From NCBI GenBank assembly GCA_950295325.1, contig OX485805.1, forward strand, positions 17,843,501 through 17,907,500: a DNA stretch of 64,000 nucleotides, in the 5' to 3' direction. The position numbers were made by a program, and so were the translations under genes. The notes beneath the pieces were generated by a model that saw only the letters and a list, made by a program, of their open reading frames with translations, did no database searches and was not told the DNA's origin. How positions within the stretch are numbered: position 1 is the stretch's first letter; the number at the start of each line of letters is the position of its first letter. Shown one piece after another: positions 1-13,503 of the stretch. The DNA is from Polytrichum commune. Lineage: Eukaryota; Streptophyta; Polytrichopsida; Polytrichales; Polytrichaceae.

Positions 1-1060
1 TGACATGGCCTCCGCACAGATCTCTCTCGATCAGACCGCGGGCGTCACATAGACGCTCTTCTTTTCCCCCCTGTCTCCCACACGCAGCCACCACACACAA
101 AAGAACTTCACATCGCATCGCTACGTCCTCTGCCGCTACAGACCTCCACCGTGCGGCCTACTCTCTCTCTCTCTTCTCTGTCTCTCTATCCCTCTCTCCG
201 TCTCTCCCTCTCTCCTCCCTCTACTCTCCAGACCTCCACCTCTGCACCACCAAATCAAACTCCAAAAGCAGCACAACCAAAGCCACGGCAACTTAAAACT
301 TAGCCGTGACCAAAGCAAGAACAAAAACTTGTTTTGCCTCTCAAATCCGGTGCCGGAAACGGTCACCGCAACTGCTTACCACAGACTTTTGCTGTTTCCC
401 AGACCGCTCCCTCCGACCCGAAGAACGGCGGCAGAACGGCGGCCTTCTTCGTTCGTTCGTTAAGGCGCCCGGCTCCGGAGCAAGTACCGCACGCCCGCGG
501 TCCTCTTTCCTCCGCAATCCGCCTCCGAACGATCCCGAAATGTCGAATAAATTTAGTAAAAGGCAGTGAAACTGGAGTATATCGCGGCTTACTACATCGG
601 CGAGTCCGAGAGGCCAACAAAATATTTGATAAAAACGAAAAAAGAGAGGGAAACTTTGGGCGGTGATGCACACAAGATGGACGACAAGCTGCAACGCAGC
701 ACAGGCAACGGTGAAGCAGCCACGCCCCTCCCTGATCGACCGGGTCACCCGTCCCACACCGCACGGTCCCGGCCCCCCTCCCCAACTTCCCCGTCTCCAC
801 CCCCGTCTCGGAGCGCAGCCGGCCCCGGCCCGGCCCGGCCTGCCTGGCCCTAATTGTGCCCGCCGGCGTCCCTCCTCCGCCGTCCGATCCTCATCTCCAC
901 CCTACAGCTGGCATACCCCGCACGCGGCCCAACTTGGCCCTTCCTTCGTTCTAGATACTTCCTCGCCTACCCTTCCTACGTATCCCAAATACATACGCCT
1001 CTCCTGTATTCCCCCCCCCCCCTTGCCCTTCCACCTTACAGCCTAGTTTGAGCCCGTATT
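1..1060. other. GC- and pyrimidine-rich block, no gene assigned
   Basis: Base composition is clearly richer in G+C than the following 14 kb. There are long C/T runs, CCGG-type words and a 12-C tract at 1011-1022. Several short frames overlap on both strands, but none resembles a known protein and all are biased by the low-complexity DNA. The block could be the promoter or 5' leader of a gene lying off the left edge or of an unrecognised local gene; nothing in the sequence decides this. Confidence 0.4.
160..232. repeat. (CT)n-rich microsatellite
   Basis: Interrupted CT/CTCC repeats run through this stretch. Such tracts are common in plant promoters and 5' leaders, but no gene is assigned here. 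They create spurious Arg/Glu-rich frames on the minus strand. Confidence 0.7.
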
Positions 1061-2790
1061 CCTTCTCTCTACTCCCGTACGCGTATTCGTATAAACTCCA
1101 CCCAATCCCTACAGGCCTATGACAGCAGTGGGTGGACAATACGCTCCTTATTTTGTTGCCATCACAGTTTAATAGTAGCGTCACATGGAAACTTGGGTCC
1201 CTAATTATAGTCTGTATGGCGGGTGACACTTTTGATTCCCTTCGAATAATTTGTTTATTATTCCTATACGTGAGTCTACTTTTATTCTTTTAGTTATATC
1301 ATATTTAATATTTCGTGCTTTTATTATTAAGGGAAAAAGCATGGCTTTGTGCTCCACAACTAAAACTGTAGAGAGCCACCAACTACTTATGTATGTATGT
1401 ATGTATGTATGTATGAAGGTGATCACAAACTTATTGATTGCAAACCACATGGCAATTTCTGAAATTACGTTATGAGTCAACTTGCATGCCGGAGGTGAGT
1501 AATCTCACTTGAGAACGGAAGCTTGTAAACATTGGAACTGTAAAGTGTATGCGTACAGTCTATGTGTTTTAAATGGTCAGTTTTTGTTGCTTGCCATGAC
1601 ACTCGACTTGGATTTCAAAGTTATGAATTTGCATATGTGATGTGAAGTGGGCATACGTTACTCAGTGGATGAGATGTGTTCAACTGCCATGACTTCATAT
1701 TCGGTTTGAAGTATTGGGATTCCAGCATCCAAAGGCCATGAACATAGCTCATCAATTGAGTAGTGTTGTGGGATTTTAACAACAATGCATGGAGTTTTTT
1801 AATCTCCCTTGTAATTGCTATGATTTTCAAAGTCAAAAGTGTGCAACCCATAAAACGACCAGGTACACACCAACCCCCCCCCCCATTATGTTAATTATTG
1901 AGCTTGAAATTGTTAACAAAGTTTTGAGCATGTAGCCCAATCACTTTTAGAAACATGTTTTTTTCAACGTTTTTTCTTAGGTCCACTCTAATATAGGTGT
2001 ATGATCAAGATAATTACATGAATTAGGCATGTTTACCTTAGGTTGTGTTTTATGTTTTGTAAGTGGTTTTGTGGCATTAAGACATGCCCCAACCACCAAG
2101 CAACATGGACAAGTGTTGGCCATTTGATTTTTAAGAAGAGTTGTTGGTTGAACCGATTCTTGATGCCATCTCGCAAGTTATTGTTGTGGCTATGGGGAAA
2201 CATACTTATAATCATGAGAAGAAAAATACAGTTATATTTGTGAAAGTTATGTAGCTCTTTTTTATCCATTTTTTTCCTTTTCTTATAGGCATTCATTAGC
2301 ACTTATAAATGTGGGACTTATTCTAGATGAGAAGAGAGCCGAAAGAGCGAAGAAAACAAAGAGAAGACCGTTTTTTGCATCATCTCCATAAGAGTGTGCT
2401 ACCACCAGCTTTCCATGGCAGATGAATTTCCAAACTTCAGATATTTTTATCACTTTTTGGGAATGGTGGAAAATATATTTGATGGATAACTATTGGAGGA
2501 GGAGAAAGTCAAAGCCATTTACTTTCGAGCTCAAGGAACAAGCCCATTTTGTCGGCTCACTTTAAGTTTGACAAAGAGATTGTAAACAAAGATCATATGG
2601 AAGCATGATCTAGCAAATGTCTAGAGTTTTAAGCGGCATGCAATGAAGGTGTAGATACTAATTATGTGGAAGGGCAAAGAGGTGGTTTACATGTATGCTA
2701 GAAAAGAAAAGAAAAAATAACGCCCGTACAAGGTACTGGCATGAATGCGAGCCCGTTATCCAAATACTTAACACGGCGGACCGTGTTGTA
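1061..2790. other. AT-rich intergenic DNA
   Basis: No coding region is recognised. The stretch contains an (ATGT)n microsatellite at about 1388-1415 and an 11-C tract at 1874-1884. Short open frames here show no similarity that I can name. Confidence 0.5.
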
Positions 2791-2799
2791 GTATGAGGA

Positions 2800-3420
2800 T
2801 TTATGCCTCTTTGAGAGGTGGGCTCTGATATTTTGTTTTTAGTCCCCTAGTTTTTAGGGGGGGTGAAATAGTGGCTTGTTTGTTTTCGAGTTTTCTCTTG
2901 TTGAGGACGAGGTAAGTGAGGTATTTAATGGCGTTTTGGTGTATATTTTTCATGAGGGTTTTGATGATGTGTTTTGGGATTTTAAGGTTGTTTAGTTTGT
3001 TAATAAAGTGTTCGTGTATAGCTCCTCGGACACCGGCTGTGATAGTGATAAGGGGGTTCGTTTCCACCCTTGATTATGTATGTTATTAATTAGTGGGTCA
3101 TATTTGGTGTGTTTGTGCGTGAGGGCTTCTTCTGGGAATCTATCATGGCAATATGTGAATTCTATGAATTGTATTGTGTGTGGGGGGGATGGTAATACAA
3201 GTGTTGGTGTGTGGTTTGGGGCCCCTAATATATTTAGGATGTCTGGTCTTAATTTGGCTTGGCATTGGCATATTGGATGTGGGCATGTGCATTTCATGAG
3301 CCATTATGGGACAGTTTGTTCTTGGGTCCGGTTATTGAGTGTGCCTGCATTTGTTAGTGTGTAGAATCGGGTATGTTTGTTGGCTTGTAATGTTTGAGTA
3401 ATAAGGTGTACCGCTTTATC
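2800..3420 (-). pseudogene. LINE (non-LTR retrotransposon) C-terminal fragment A
   Basis: Read on the minus strand from 3420 downwards, two overlapping frames give a Cys-rich segment (CTCPHPICQCQAKLRPDI, about 3240-3300), then FIEFTYCHDRFPEEAL, then KYDPLINNIHNQGW, then ITAGVRGAIHE, then IKYLTYLVLNKRKLENK near 2890. The order, and the KY...GW...GVRG pattern, resemble the region downstream of reverse transcriptase in LINE ORF2 proteins (KY..L....GW....VEVGCRGF). The frame shifts near 3060, so this is a dead fragment. No RT domain is present here. The same module recurs three more times in the window, which supports a repeat-family origin. The family name is not known to me. Confidence 0.65.
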
Positions 3421-4172
3421 GTGGCGACATGTATGCTACAACTTGTGAGGAATGGGTGTAGTGAGCCTACAGTGCTTTGACTTAGTAGAAGAGTTCGTTG
3501 ATAATCAATCAACATCTATGTTGATTAATTGATAATGATCAACAAATAACTCAAGTCTAATGAGTTTGCATCGAAGTTAGGGTTGTCGATCACTAAGGTA
3601 GAACCTTGTTAATTCTTTGGAAGTTCATGTGGTATTGCAAGGAGCACAAAGTATGGTAAAACTTGATGTTTGGAAAGGGAGCCAATATGAAGTTGTAATG
3701 AGAATGTCATGGCTCATTGTTTGTGGATGGATGTTTAAATACACTTTTGGTAGTTGCAGTGTCTTGTGATTGAAATAATCGATGTTCAATATTGAGAGCT
3801 TAGTCCACTAGAATGTGATATTTAGTGTCACTTACTATTTGGAATTACACAATGCTATAACTATTTAATGTACATCTCATTTTTTGCCAACAAATATCAA
3901 ATTGGTCGTTTGGACATTATAGAACATTAACATCTTTACTTGGTAAAACATTACATCAATAATAAAAAAGATATAGGGATATGTAACTCCGAATACTAAG
4001 GGACATTGAATCAACATTGAATATCATATTTAATGTAGTTACGTAATTTGACCCAATAAGTTTATTTTGAAAATGCATACATAAAAGGAAAAATGTTTCA
4101 CATTTGTGAATACGCCAATCACAATATTTATCATTTATCATGCAACCGACTACGGTTATAGGATGATAATGC
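3421..4172. other. AT-rich spacer with a low-copy dispersed repeat
   Basis: No gene is seen. Phrases at about 3780-4010 (for example ATGCTATAAC and AAGGGACATTGAAT, in this order and spacing) reappear diverged at about 8000-8210. This suggests an old dispersed repeat rather than unique DNA. Confidence 0.35.
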
Positions 4173-5190
4173 ATGTATTACCACTCATTCTTTTTCTCGT
4201 TTATTGTTCATGAATTCATACTCACCACTCATATGATAGCAATCCCCACCACTTACATGAGGAAATATGTAAGGAACTTTGCCAAGATTACAGCCCTCAT
4301 GATAGATTTACCAAAGGAAAATTTGAAAATATCATTTGGACTAGTAATTGTCATGCAAACTTCATGGCCTTGAAGAAAGTTGTGACAAAAGCCCTAATCT
4401 TCATGATCATGGATCCCTTCTAAAGTGGGTCATTTTTGTGCACAAATGCTAGTAATGTGGCTATAGATGCTATTATGATGCAAGAAGACATGGTCATTGC
4501 CTATGAATCTAGGAAAATGAAACGGTGTATTGTGGATTTATCTAGTTCATGAACTATAATTGTTAACAAAAATTCATGAATTGGAAGTTTTGAGTCACCA
4601 TCTATTAGGCAGTGAGTTTAAAATTAGGATTGATTAACGATCATTGTGATACTTGACTAGTCAAGCCAATATAAATCGAAGGCTAAGTCGATGGATGGGA
4701 TTGATGCAACACTTCAATTTTGAGATCCAATATGTTACGGGAAAATAAAATGTAGTGGCATATTCTTTATCTCGTAGACCGTTTGTGAATGGGGTATCTT
4801 TGGTGAAAGTTCTCATGATTGACAACATATATGAATTTGATAGTAGGGATGTATTTTCTCTCTATTCATTTTTAGAGTTCTTTTCCAAAGAATATAGAGT
4901 GCGAATAGAAATCGATAATTACACATATGTTCTTGAGCGAGAGTTTAGAATCATAGCTCTAGGATTTGTGTTTTATACATAGGAACTCATAAGAAAATGT
5001 CCTCCATGATTGTCATGACCTTCCTATCTTAGGTCATCCAAGGTTTCAAAGAACTCATATGGCAATGTAAATGTATTGGTTTTGGCCTTGGTTGAATAGA
5101 GTTGTGAATGATTATGTTGAGAGATGTTTCTTAGGTCAAACTAACAAAGCTAAGCACGTAAAAAAATTAAAGGTTGTTGCAACTATTGAC
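4173..5190 (+). pseudogene. Ty3/Gypsy retrotransposon pol relic (RT end, RNase H, integrase N-terminus)
   Basis: Reading the plus strand across several frameshifts and stops gives, in order: YVRNFAKITALMIDLPKENL (about 4260-4320, end of reverse transcriptase); TNASNVAIDAIMMQED followed by VIAYESRKMK (about 4440-4530, start of RNase H, where the usual TDAS aspartate is Asn); NVVAYSLSRRPFV (about 4750-4790, the conserved VADALSRR end of RNase H); and HPRFQRTH...NDYVERCFLGQTNKAKHVKK (about 5030-5170, the HHCC-type integrase segment, with degraded Cys). This order is characteristic of Ty3/Gypsy pol. The longest uninterrupted frame is only 75 codons (4755-4982), so it is inactive. No LTRs, gag or protease were recognised. 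Confidence 0.8.
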
Positions 5191-5322
5191 AATGCCTAAT
5201 AGGAAGCGAGAATATGATGGCTATGATCTATAAGATTTGAGATTTCTAAAAGCATTTCTTACATATCATGTGTAGATAGAACTTGGGTGAAGAATAATTT
5301 GCATGTTATGTTTTGTATGTTA

Positions 5323-5420
5323 TCAGAGAGAGAGAGAGAGAGAGAGAGTTAACTGCTCATGTTGGCATAAATGAGGACACTTCACCTTGATCGTAGCCTT
5401 GAGCTCATATTCTGAAAGGG
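5323..5420. repeat. (GA)n microsatellite heading a dispersed repeat
   Basis: A (GA)n tract at about 5325-5348 is followed by CCTTGATCGTAGCC...GAGCTCATAT. The same arrangement, a (GA)n tract then CCTTGATCATAGCC...AGCTCATAT, occurs at about 14508-14605. The microsatellite therefore probably moved as part of a larger repeat. Confidence 0.5.
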
Positions 5421-5769
5421 GTTTATGAAGCAAGGCTAAGGGACAAGACTTGCTACTACCTTTATGGTATCCAATTTCAAAAGGGGCCCTTAAAGTGCCA
5501 TATGGGAATTGGGGGCTTGTATGTTGGTCAAGTCTGTCCATATGTGTGTGTACAAGGGTGGGTCTTATGATGGCCAGGTGTATGTACAAGGTTAGGCATG
5601 TGTGAGGTTTGAGACTCATGGTCTAATTTCATGTGGTTGTATATCCTCCTAACTAAGCTAATGGAATTTGTTTGGGCACCTTGTTGTAGGATTCAACCTT
5701 GGGGTTTTGGTGCTTGGGGTTGTGGAGAGGTTGTGTCTTTTGGTGTTGGGTTTAGGTGGTTATAGGGAG

Positions 5770-6790
5770 TTGGTGATTTTTCAAGTCCTTTTTAGAATGA
5801 GTAAAGTGAGCATAAAGTGGATTTGTTGCATGCATGCATGCACGGGTAGACATATGGGTAGCCTTGTTCAAATATTTGAGTGATGGCATATGTATAAATG
5901 GCCCCTCAAGTTTCAGCCACAAGGATGGTGAGGGTGACATCCCATTCAACGACCTTTAGTGAATCTACTACCAATTGGTATCTATGTGTTTTTTTGCATT
6001 GCATTGTTGTGGGGTTGTGATCTTGGCAAAAGGTGAATTCGATGAAGTGTGTGCTATTGATTTTGAGACATGTAATGGGTGGTATTTTGTAGAGAGATGG
6101 TAGTGGTGATTAGAATGGCAAGTTTGAGTCTAGCAAGGCATCAACATGGTCCAATCGTATATAGTCAAGGGTGTAGCCACATGGGGATTATGTCATCCAA
6201 CAAGGCTCCTAGTTGAGTTCCAACATTTATTAGTTGGGTGTATCTTGTTTTGGAGTGGGTGAGGAGGAATTTATGATATTACAATATTGTTTGGTTGTGT
6301 TTGGTTGTGTGGATGTTATACATGATGGGGTTAGTGCACATGGACAATAGGTGGAGGGACATGTTGACTTCATGTAGTGGACACAAGTGGCATATGGTGG
6401 ATGGAAATCCAGTGGGCTAGATGGCATGTTTCCTCTTGTTGCCCATATGTTGCCATATCATAGTTTGACTGTTTGCGTGATTTGGGCAATGACTCAAATT
6501 AGTTGGAAATGATGGAGTTGCAAGGGGATTGTTGAGCCATTTTACGACACGAGGATACTGCAGGAGAGTTATAGTGTTAAGTTGGTGGGTGTATTCTTTT
6601 TAAAATACAAGGTTTGAGGTGTCGGGTGGTGTGGTAAGTGAGTGTTCCACGATTATTAAGAATGCGAGAAGGGGGTGGTGTGGGTTGTGTGCATTGCAGG
6701 TGTGATACATTGTGGTGGTTTGTTGGCTTCAAATTTTGCGAGTTTATATGCGGTATCATTGCTGAGGATTTAGGAATGCACATGGATTCT
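5770..6790 (-). pseudogene. LINE C-terminal fragment B, highly decayed
   Basis: On the minus strand, scattered short frames match the LINE family seen at 2.9 kb. NDTAYKLAKFEAN (about 6720-6770) is reminiscent of the end of an RNase H domain. CPSTYCPCALTPS (about 6310-6350) corresponds to the Cys-rich segment, and FIEFTFCQDHNPTTM (about 6010-6055) to the FIEFTYCHDR motif. A degraded counterpart of the IKYLTYLVLNKRK tail lies near 5800-5850. Stops and frameshifts are frequent. The assignment rests on order and motif similarity to the other fragments, so the limits are approximate. Confidence 0.5.
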
Positions 6791-8790
6791 ATGGAAGATA
6801 GTTAGGTTTAGATCAATCAATGATTATTGAAGTTGGAAGTGATAAATTTATGATTGTGAACAATTTAACGCCCTTGAAGATATACATTACAATTTGGCAT
6901 TCATGATGTTGAGACTCATCAACAACTTTTTGTTTGGTATCCGCATTACATGTAAACAATTGATGGATGTGGCATCATCAATTGCATCAACAACCGTTTT
7001 TAACGACTTATCATACTATACACCCAAAGAAGGGTTCTCCTCATCACATGGAGCATATTCCATTTGGGGGTTAGCTAGTAACCTTGTCCTATTCCGGTTT
7101 TGATTAGTCTCTAAGAACTTGTCCTACCAACTTGGATTGCATTTTCGAATATTAGTACCTACTCTACACTCAATAATGAATACAATTGGGAGGATTTATG
7201 TATCCAGTTAAGCAATCACCAAATATGCATTATTAATAATCATAACTAAATCAAGGGAGATATAATGTCAATATGATTTATACGGATGTTTCTTTGTAGA
7301 TAAAGGAGGATCCACATTCTTAAGAGAATGTTCTAGAGCAAATACAAGTGTCGACTATGCAATTGTCATTTGTTATAAGTTTGAATAAATGACAGGTGGC
7401 ATTCATCCGAGGGCAAAACTTATCAATATTTATTTTGTGGGTGACATATTATAAATACCCATTTTGTGAGTGATGTATTTATCATCCATTTTTTTGGTAA
7501 TTTATAGCATTAGTGACATTTATATATTCCAAAAGACAAAATTGTGTGTGTGTGTGTGTGTTTTTGCCATTGATCACAAAGATCACTATGTGCAAAATCA
7601 CCTAGTTCATTCTTCCATGCAAACCTCTTTCCTAATCCTTCTTAGGTTGGGCACATTACGTGGGTTTCCATAGCTCATGCGGGCCTTGAAGGACATGGGC
7701 CGCATGAATAAAACATAAAATCATTAAAACAATAGTAATAACCACAATATATGTTGTGTATTTACTAAAGTTTGCATATTGCACAATGGCATGCCTTAGT
7801 TGCAACATGGATTTAGTTGCACAATATTGTCATCCAATTGGCTACCCGGGCTCCTAAACGAATGTTTGCAGCTGAAGTGGCCCATTTATGGGCCATGTGC
7901 CCAATTTTTTTGACATTCATTACAACCATTTGCATCAACCCGTTACCTTTACTCTTTGAATATTCGACGTTTTGGGGGTCTACTACATGCACATACATAT
8001 CTACATGACAATGTTTGAAATTGATATGTTTATGATAAATACGTCACTTGTTATTCAAAGTTACATAATGCTATAACTTTTAGTTTAAAAAGCATTTCTA
8101 CAAGTAAGTATTTGGACATTTATGTCCAAGTAACTAATTTGATTTTATTGGTAGAAAATGAAGTCTATGGCATTGTGTGATTTCAAATAATAAGGGACAT
8201 TGAATAAGTTGTCATAAACAATGGATTTGTAGTCATGCCTTAATTAAGGCATGTTCATATTAATGTAGTGACCAATGACCATAGCCATTGCTTTCTAAAA
8301 TCTCTTAATTGTTTGAGAAATGAGTGGCAGTTCCACTTTGTTTTACACAAGGTCAAAAGTGATCATGGGTGACCATGACAGGAAATGGATGAGAAAGTGA
8401 CATGGAATCCTACAATTCTACAAATGAATAATGTTTGAAGGTCACCTTGATTTTCAACGAGGAAACTCAAATAAGTTGTCTCAACATTAAATGAGGGTTA
8501 TCGCGTTAGAAGATTTTTCTAAATATTCTCATATTCTTAACCATGTTTGTTTTTAGTATGCTCTATCTAAGTTCGTATTTAGTAGCCTCGATATGTAGTA
8601 TCTTTTAAAAAACACTATGTCATGGTCTAAGTTTGTGTTACAATGTGTCATGTGACCAAGGCTTTTTTAAAATGACGTGGATTTAAGTTGGTCATGTGAT
8701 TTTTGGACTATTGACGATGACCATGATAAATCTAAATGAACTTTCTCGTGGCCCTTGGTCGTATGTGTAAAGTAGCCCTTCGCATGCACT
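6791..8790. other. AT-rich intergenic DNA
   Basis: No gene or RNA is recognised. It contains a (TG)n tract at about 7543-7561 and, at about 8000-8210, a diverged copy of the dispersed repeat also seen at about 3780-4010. Confidence 0.4.
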
Positions 8791-9016
8791 AGAAGAAAAC
8801 TTGTTCATTTCAACCATCCGTTGTAACTCATGGCAAGCAAATGCATAAATATTTCATTTTGATTGCCAAACGAGGTTGTTGGTTGCATATTTTGGAGAAT
8901 TGGCCCCTAAAAACCTTCAGTTGACAACCAAAATGATTTTCTTAAACATCATTTTGCCACAAATTGCAGTAGACATGATGCAACATATGGTTGAAATGGA
9001 CAAGTTGTCTCCTCGT
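8791..9016. mobile_element. MITE-like element, copy 1 (~220 bp)
   Basis: The ends are imperfect inverted repeats: AACTTGTTCATTTCAACCA on the left and the complement of TGGTTGAAATGGACAAGTT on the right. A second element with the same ends, length and a related interior (CTTCAGTTGACAACCAAAA versus CTCCAGTTAACAACCAAAA) lies at about 13504-13727. There is no coding capacity. No target-site duplication could be assigned confidently, so the superfamily is unknown. Confidence 0.55.
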
Positions 9017-11539
9017 GATAAGTAATTTCACCAAGATTTAACCCCTAGATTTTGAAATTAAAGGGAGTTCCCCATCAAGTTGCATCAATTTAATGGATAC
9101 AATCCATGGTCAATCCCTAAAGATTGTGAAAATTGCTTGTTCTTGGAGCTGGACACAACATATATCTAATAGTTTCCAACTCCTAGAACCCAATATATGT
9201 GATGATATTGTGAGGGTGATATACATGAAGTACCTACTATGATGAAAGTGTCATAATATATCAAGAGACTACATATCCCTTAACCCTTAATGCCTCTAGA
9301 GTCCATGTTGTGGTTGCCACATCATCATGTAAATATATGTACAAAATATTCATGCATATCAATGTCATCTTCATTATATAAAAAAAAACTTAAGTTTTTG
9401 CTTTGAAAATTCTTACACAAAAGTCATGACCTTATATGGAAGGTCCAACCATACATATGTGACCTTTGACTTTGGTTTCAACAATATTGCCTCATAAAGC
9501 AAAGTTTTCACAAAGCAAGTTTGTAGACTTCATTATTTAAGTGTTATTGAAAATAAATAAAACTTTATGGATATTAAGGATTAATGGGTATGGGGTGTGC
9601 TTGTATGGAGAACAAAATCAATAATATAATATTCATATATTATATAATGTTGTATATTATATTAAATTAATATTTAGCATAACATATAAAATAATTAAGT
9701 GAAAATAAAGTCATATGTGACAACGGTGATTAGATTTGTAATTGACGTATGCATGTGGTGTGTATTTGAGTCTAAATCATTCATACAAATTCAAATCTTC
9801 ATATATTTCATCTTACACATACTTAAGTTCCAATTGGAATAATATGTGTGATAAATGTGTTGATTTTCATATAGAGTCACATTTGGTGTTTCAAACTTCT
9901 AATACCACTAAGTAAGCTTAAACCCTTTCATATATTGGACCTCTTGGAAGTTTCAGGGTTAACTCAACTGTGAAGCAACAAATACAACTTTGGTTGAATC
10001 TTGTCAAATGTTGTGCATTTAAGAGTTGCACTGGTCTAAATCACATTGATAGTTATTCATGTGTGCAAAAGTTTGTAATATGGTAACTAATGCACCAAAT
10101 AATCGTTATTGTATGCACATAGACATGTTTTTTATTATCATCTCATATACATTTGTGTTGAGTCTTGTTAGTAAATGGATGAGGATTTCAACACATTTTT
10201 GTGCATTTGTCTTGCCATACATTGTGTGAATGAGCTATGATTTTTCACAATCTTGATTATAGTGGATTTTTGTCTAAAACAAAAATTGACGTTCTCATGT
10301 GTAAACCATGTTCAAATTAACCAAGAATACATATGGCTTGCTTTGGGGTAAGGACAATAATTAGTTATAGTTCTTAAATGTGTCCAAATTCTTGTGTTAC
10401 TTGGTGATCAAGTTACTATAGGGAACCCTTAAATATAGTCATCGGGAGAACATGGAAAGTGAAATTGAATGAAATTAGTTGAGATTTGAAACTTTTCAAA
10501 ACCAACTAGCTACACATTGTTATATTTCAAGCTGACTTTATTATTTGAAGGGATATGTAGTAGATTCCTCTAAAATGGCCAAAAGTAAACATTTCTCAAA
10601 TTTATTTGGGTAATATGTAACTACTTGAATCTCCCAATTCGTCTACGTGGATACTTCATTATTGGTGAGGAGTGTTGGGTGTTTAATTTTCATAACATGC
10701 TACTAAAGAATGATATGATTTTGACATATATGCATATTGATTGGGAAAATGTAGTCTTTGTATCTATAAGAAGGAGTTAGTTGGTTAGTTGGTTTGTTTG
10801 TTTGTTTGTTTGTTTGTTTTCGTCACGGTAATCTTTGGATACTACATTGTTAAAGAAGCCTCCAAAAAATGTACTAAACACGATACATCCAATGTGTAGG
10901 GCACAGGTAGAAAACATGTGAAAGCGACCTGCATGTTCAATCCTTTGTTAGAACTTCCTTGCACAATTCTTGATGTATATGCGTTTCAAAATATCGCAAA
11001 TGATGTAAGAACTAATTTTGTTGTCAATGTAAAAGAACAATGTGAATTGATCGATATGTTTGTGTTTTCTTGTGTTGATGATGTTTGAGTTGTTTCGTGG
11101 TGATCGCAATATTGATTGCGTGGTTTCCACGTGCATGTTGGAAAATGCGCAACCAATTGTTTATGTTCTTGATATTTCATAATCATTTACGTTGTGTTTG
11201 TAATTTACACATGTTCAAAGTGGCATTGTTGTTTGTGCAAGAAACAATGATTCCATTTTTTTAAGGAGAGTGACTTTAAATGTATGTTGAACAATGAAAA
11301 TCTACATAATCATTGAAATAATTAATGGGCCTAAAATTGCTTTAATGCATGGCAAAAAAATACTGAACTTTGACACTACTATTATGATTGAAGTGTCAAA
11401 TCTACAAGAGCACGTTGACCTTTTAACGAGGATTTTCTTTGTTTTTCCCAAAGAAAATGGCCAAATTGAATCCCACATTTAGTATTACAAATTTGTGGCA
11501 CTCCAAAATCATCACATAATATCCCCATACTACGCGTAT
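9017..11539. other. AT-rich intergenic DNA
   Basis: No gene is recognised. A (GTTT)n microsatellite lies at about 10791-10820. Short frames around 10948-11186 and 11294-11582 have no recognisable similarity and overlap on opposite strands. Confidence 0.4.
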
Positions 11540-12430
11540 CATGCATCTCAAACCCTACACACGTAAGAACTACACTTATCAACTCACAACCACGATACTA
11601 TTGCAATACCCATACATAGCAAAATGGTTCAACAACCCACTAGTTCATTCCCTCCTCTCCAACCACTTTTGGTCAACATCCCAATGTACAAACCACACAT
11701 ACCTGCAAACTATGATATGGTCAATACATGGTAACCAAAGAAAACACACCATATGACCATACTAACCCAATTCTCCTCCTCCCTCTACAACCTATGCCCA
11801 CTATACAAAAGTGACATACGCCTCCACCTTCTCTCCATATGCAAAAATACCACCTTTAATAACATCTGAACAACCATACACAACAAAACAACATGGCAAT
11901 TTTATAAGCTACTCCTCAACAAGAGTCACACTCCTAATGACATTAGGCACCCACCTAGGTAGCACCATGTAATACACAATCCCCACATGGCTATACCCAT
12001 GCCTTTGCATCACACGACCATGCCAATGCATTGCCAAACTCAAACCCAACATCACCACTTCCCCAAAGAAAATTACACACTACGCCACCCAAACCTTGAG
12101 CCTATAGTTTATCGAATTCACGTTATGCCAAGATCGTGACCCCACTATTGCTGCTTAACATGAAAAAAAAAACTTATCAACCCCCAATAGACACACTAGA
12201 AGATGCCGGATAGTATCTAAACCTTGTTATCTTCATAACAAGCATATGAGGAGGTAACAAACAATATCACCAACCTCTACGAACAATACTACATCCCTTC
12301 AATGTCCATGCATGCATACAACAAATACACTTGGTGGCTATCAAATACCTCTCCTCACTCACACTCAACAAATGCAAAGTGGAAAACCATCAACCACTAG
12401 TGCTCCCCACCTAAGCACATACACATAGCA
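11540..12430 (+). pseudogene. LINE C-terminal fragment C
   Basis: Plus-strand motifs match the LINE fragments elsewhere in the window: CITRPCQCIAKLKPNI (12006-12053, Cys-rich segment), FIEFTLCQDRDPTIAA (12108-12155) and VAIKYLSSLTLNKCKVENHQ (12334-12393). They appear in the same order as in fragment A but in different frames, with stops between, so the copy is dead. It is in the opposite orientation to the other three fragments. The part from 11540 to 12000 is C-rich like the motif region and probably belongs to it, but carries no motif I can identify. Confidence 0.55.
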
Positions 12431-13503
12431 AAACTCCAAGAATGAATCCTACAACATGATGCCCAAACTCACTCAGATAGCTTACCTAAAGGAATAATCA
12501 AACCCTAATGTAAACTCACCCTTACATATTCTTGGCCAATGATTCATTAAACCAAGACAACATGCCATTATAACGCCCACCCTTGAGATACACACGATGG
12601 ACAAACAAAACGACCCCCCCCCCCCCAACAATGGGCCCAAAGCGCCCTTGTCATTTGTTACTGATAGGGACCACCTCTCACATGAGGTAATAGCACTTGT
12701 CCCATAACCTTTCTCAATAAACCCATTATAAACCCGTTATACAATTAACAAATGAGCTTGTGGTTGTGATCAAGGTGAAGCATACTTGTTTGTGCTAGCC
12801 CGATGCAAATTTGTGGGAAAGTTGTTCAAGAATTCTTTACGTTAACTTTTCAAAACATTTTCCTCATTTTCTTGCTAATGTGTTTTCAGATCCAAGGTTT
12901 CCTCCATAAAACCATTGCTAGGAATTTGACAACGATGATGGTGCATTCTTGATAAAATAAAAAATAAAAAAATAAACCATCAGGATTATAAGGGAATGCT
13001 ACATCCACTTTGATGCTTCCTTATTTCTTTCATCTAGGGGTGGAGAAATCATTAACTACCTCTTGTGGTTCATTTTGTCAAATGAAATATCCACATGCAA
13101 TTATTGTTATTGGTTGTGGGTCTATGCTTGATGATATTACAGGGTTGAGGTATCCATAATGATCCTACATGTCTACCTATATTACATGATGTCATCAATT
13201 TAAAGTTGGTTTCTATATCTAATAAATAAAATGTTGCTCCTCAATCATAAAATGTCTAGGGTCCAGACCGAATGTACTTTATGTCATGCCCTGATCACAC
13301 CAAATTTTTTGTCCAATTCCAACTATGAAATTGTTGGGGATTATGTTGAGAAATAGATGTTGGCCCACCACTTTCACATTATTACAACCATAGATGTTGA
13401 CGGATGGTGCCATAAGTGGTTGTGTGATCAACCCCTCAATGTGGCCCATTAGAAGTTCACTAATAGTCTAGTTAGGCTCCTCGACAGTTCCTGAAGTTTC
13501 ACA
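12431..13503. other. Intergenic DNA, nothing recognised
   Basis: A 13-C tract lies at 12614-12626. No coding region, RNA gene or repeat boundary is evident. Confidence 0.4.

Noticed and set aside
341-853. Long overlapping frames (up to 145 codons) in the first kilobase
   Set aside because: GC- and pyrimidine-rich DNA gives open frames in several phases at once, with Pro/Arg/Ser-biased products and no known domains.
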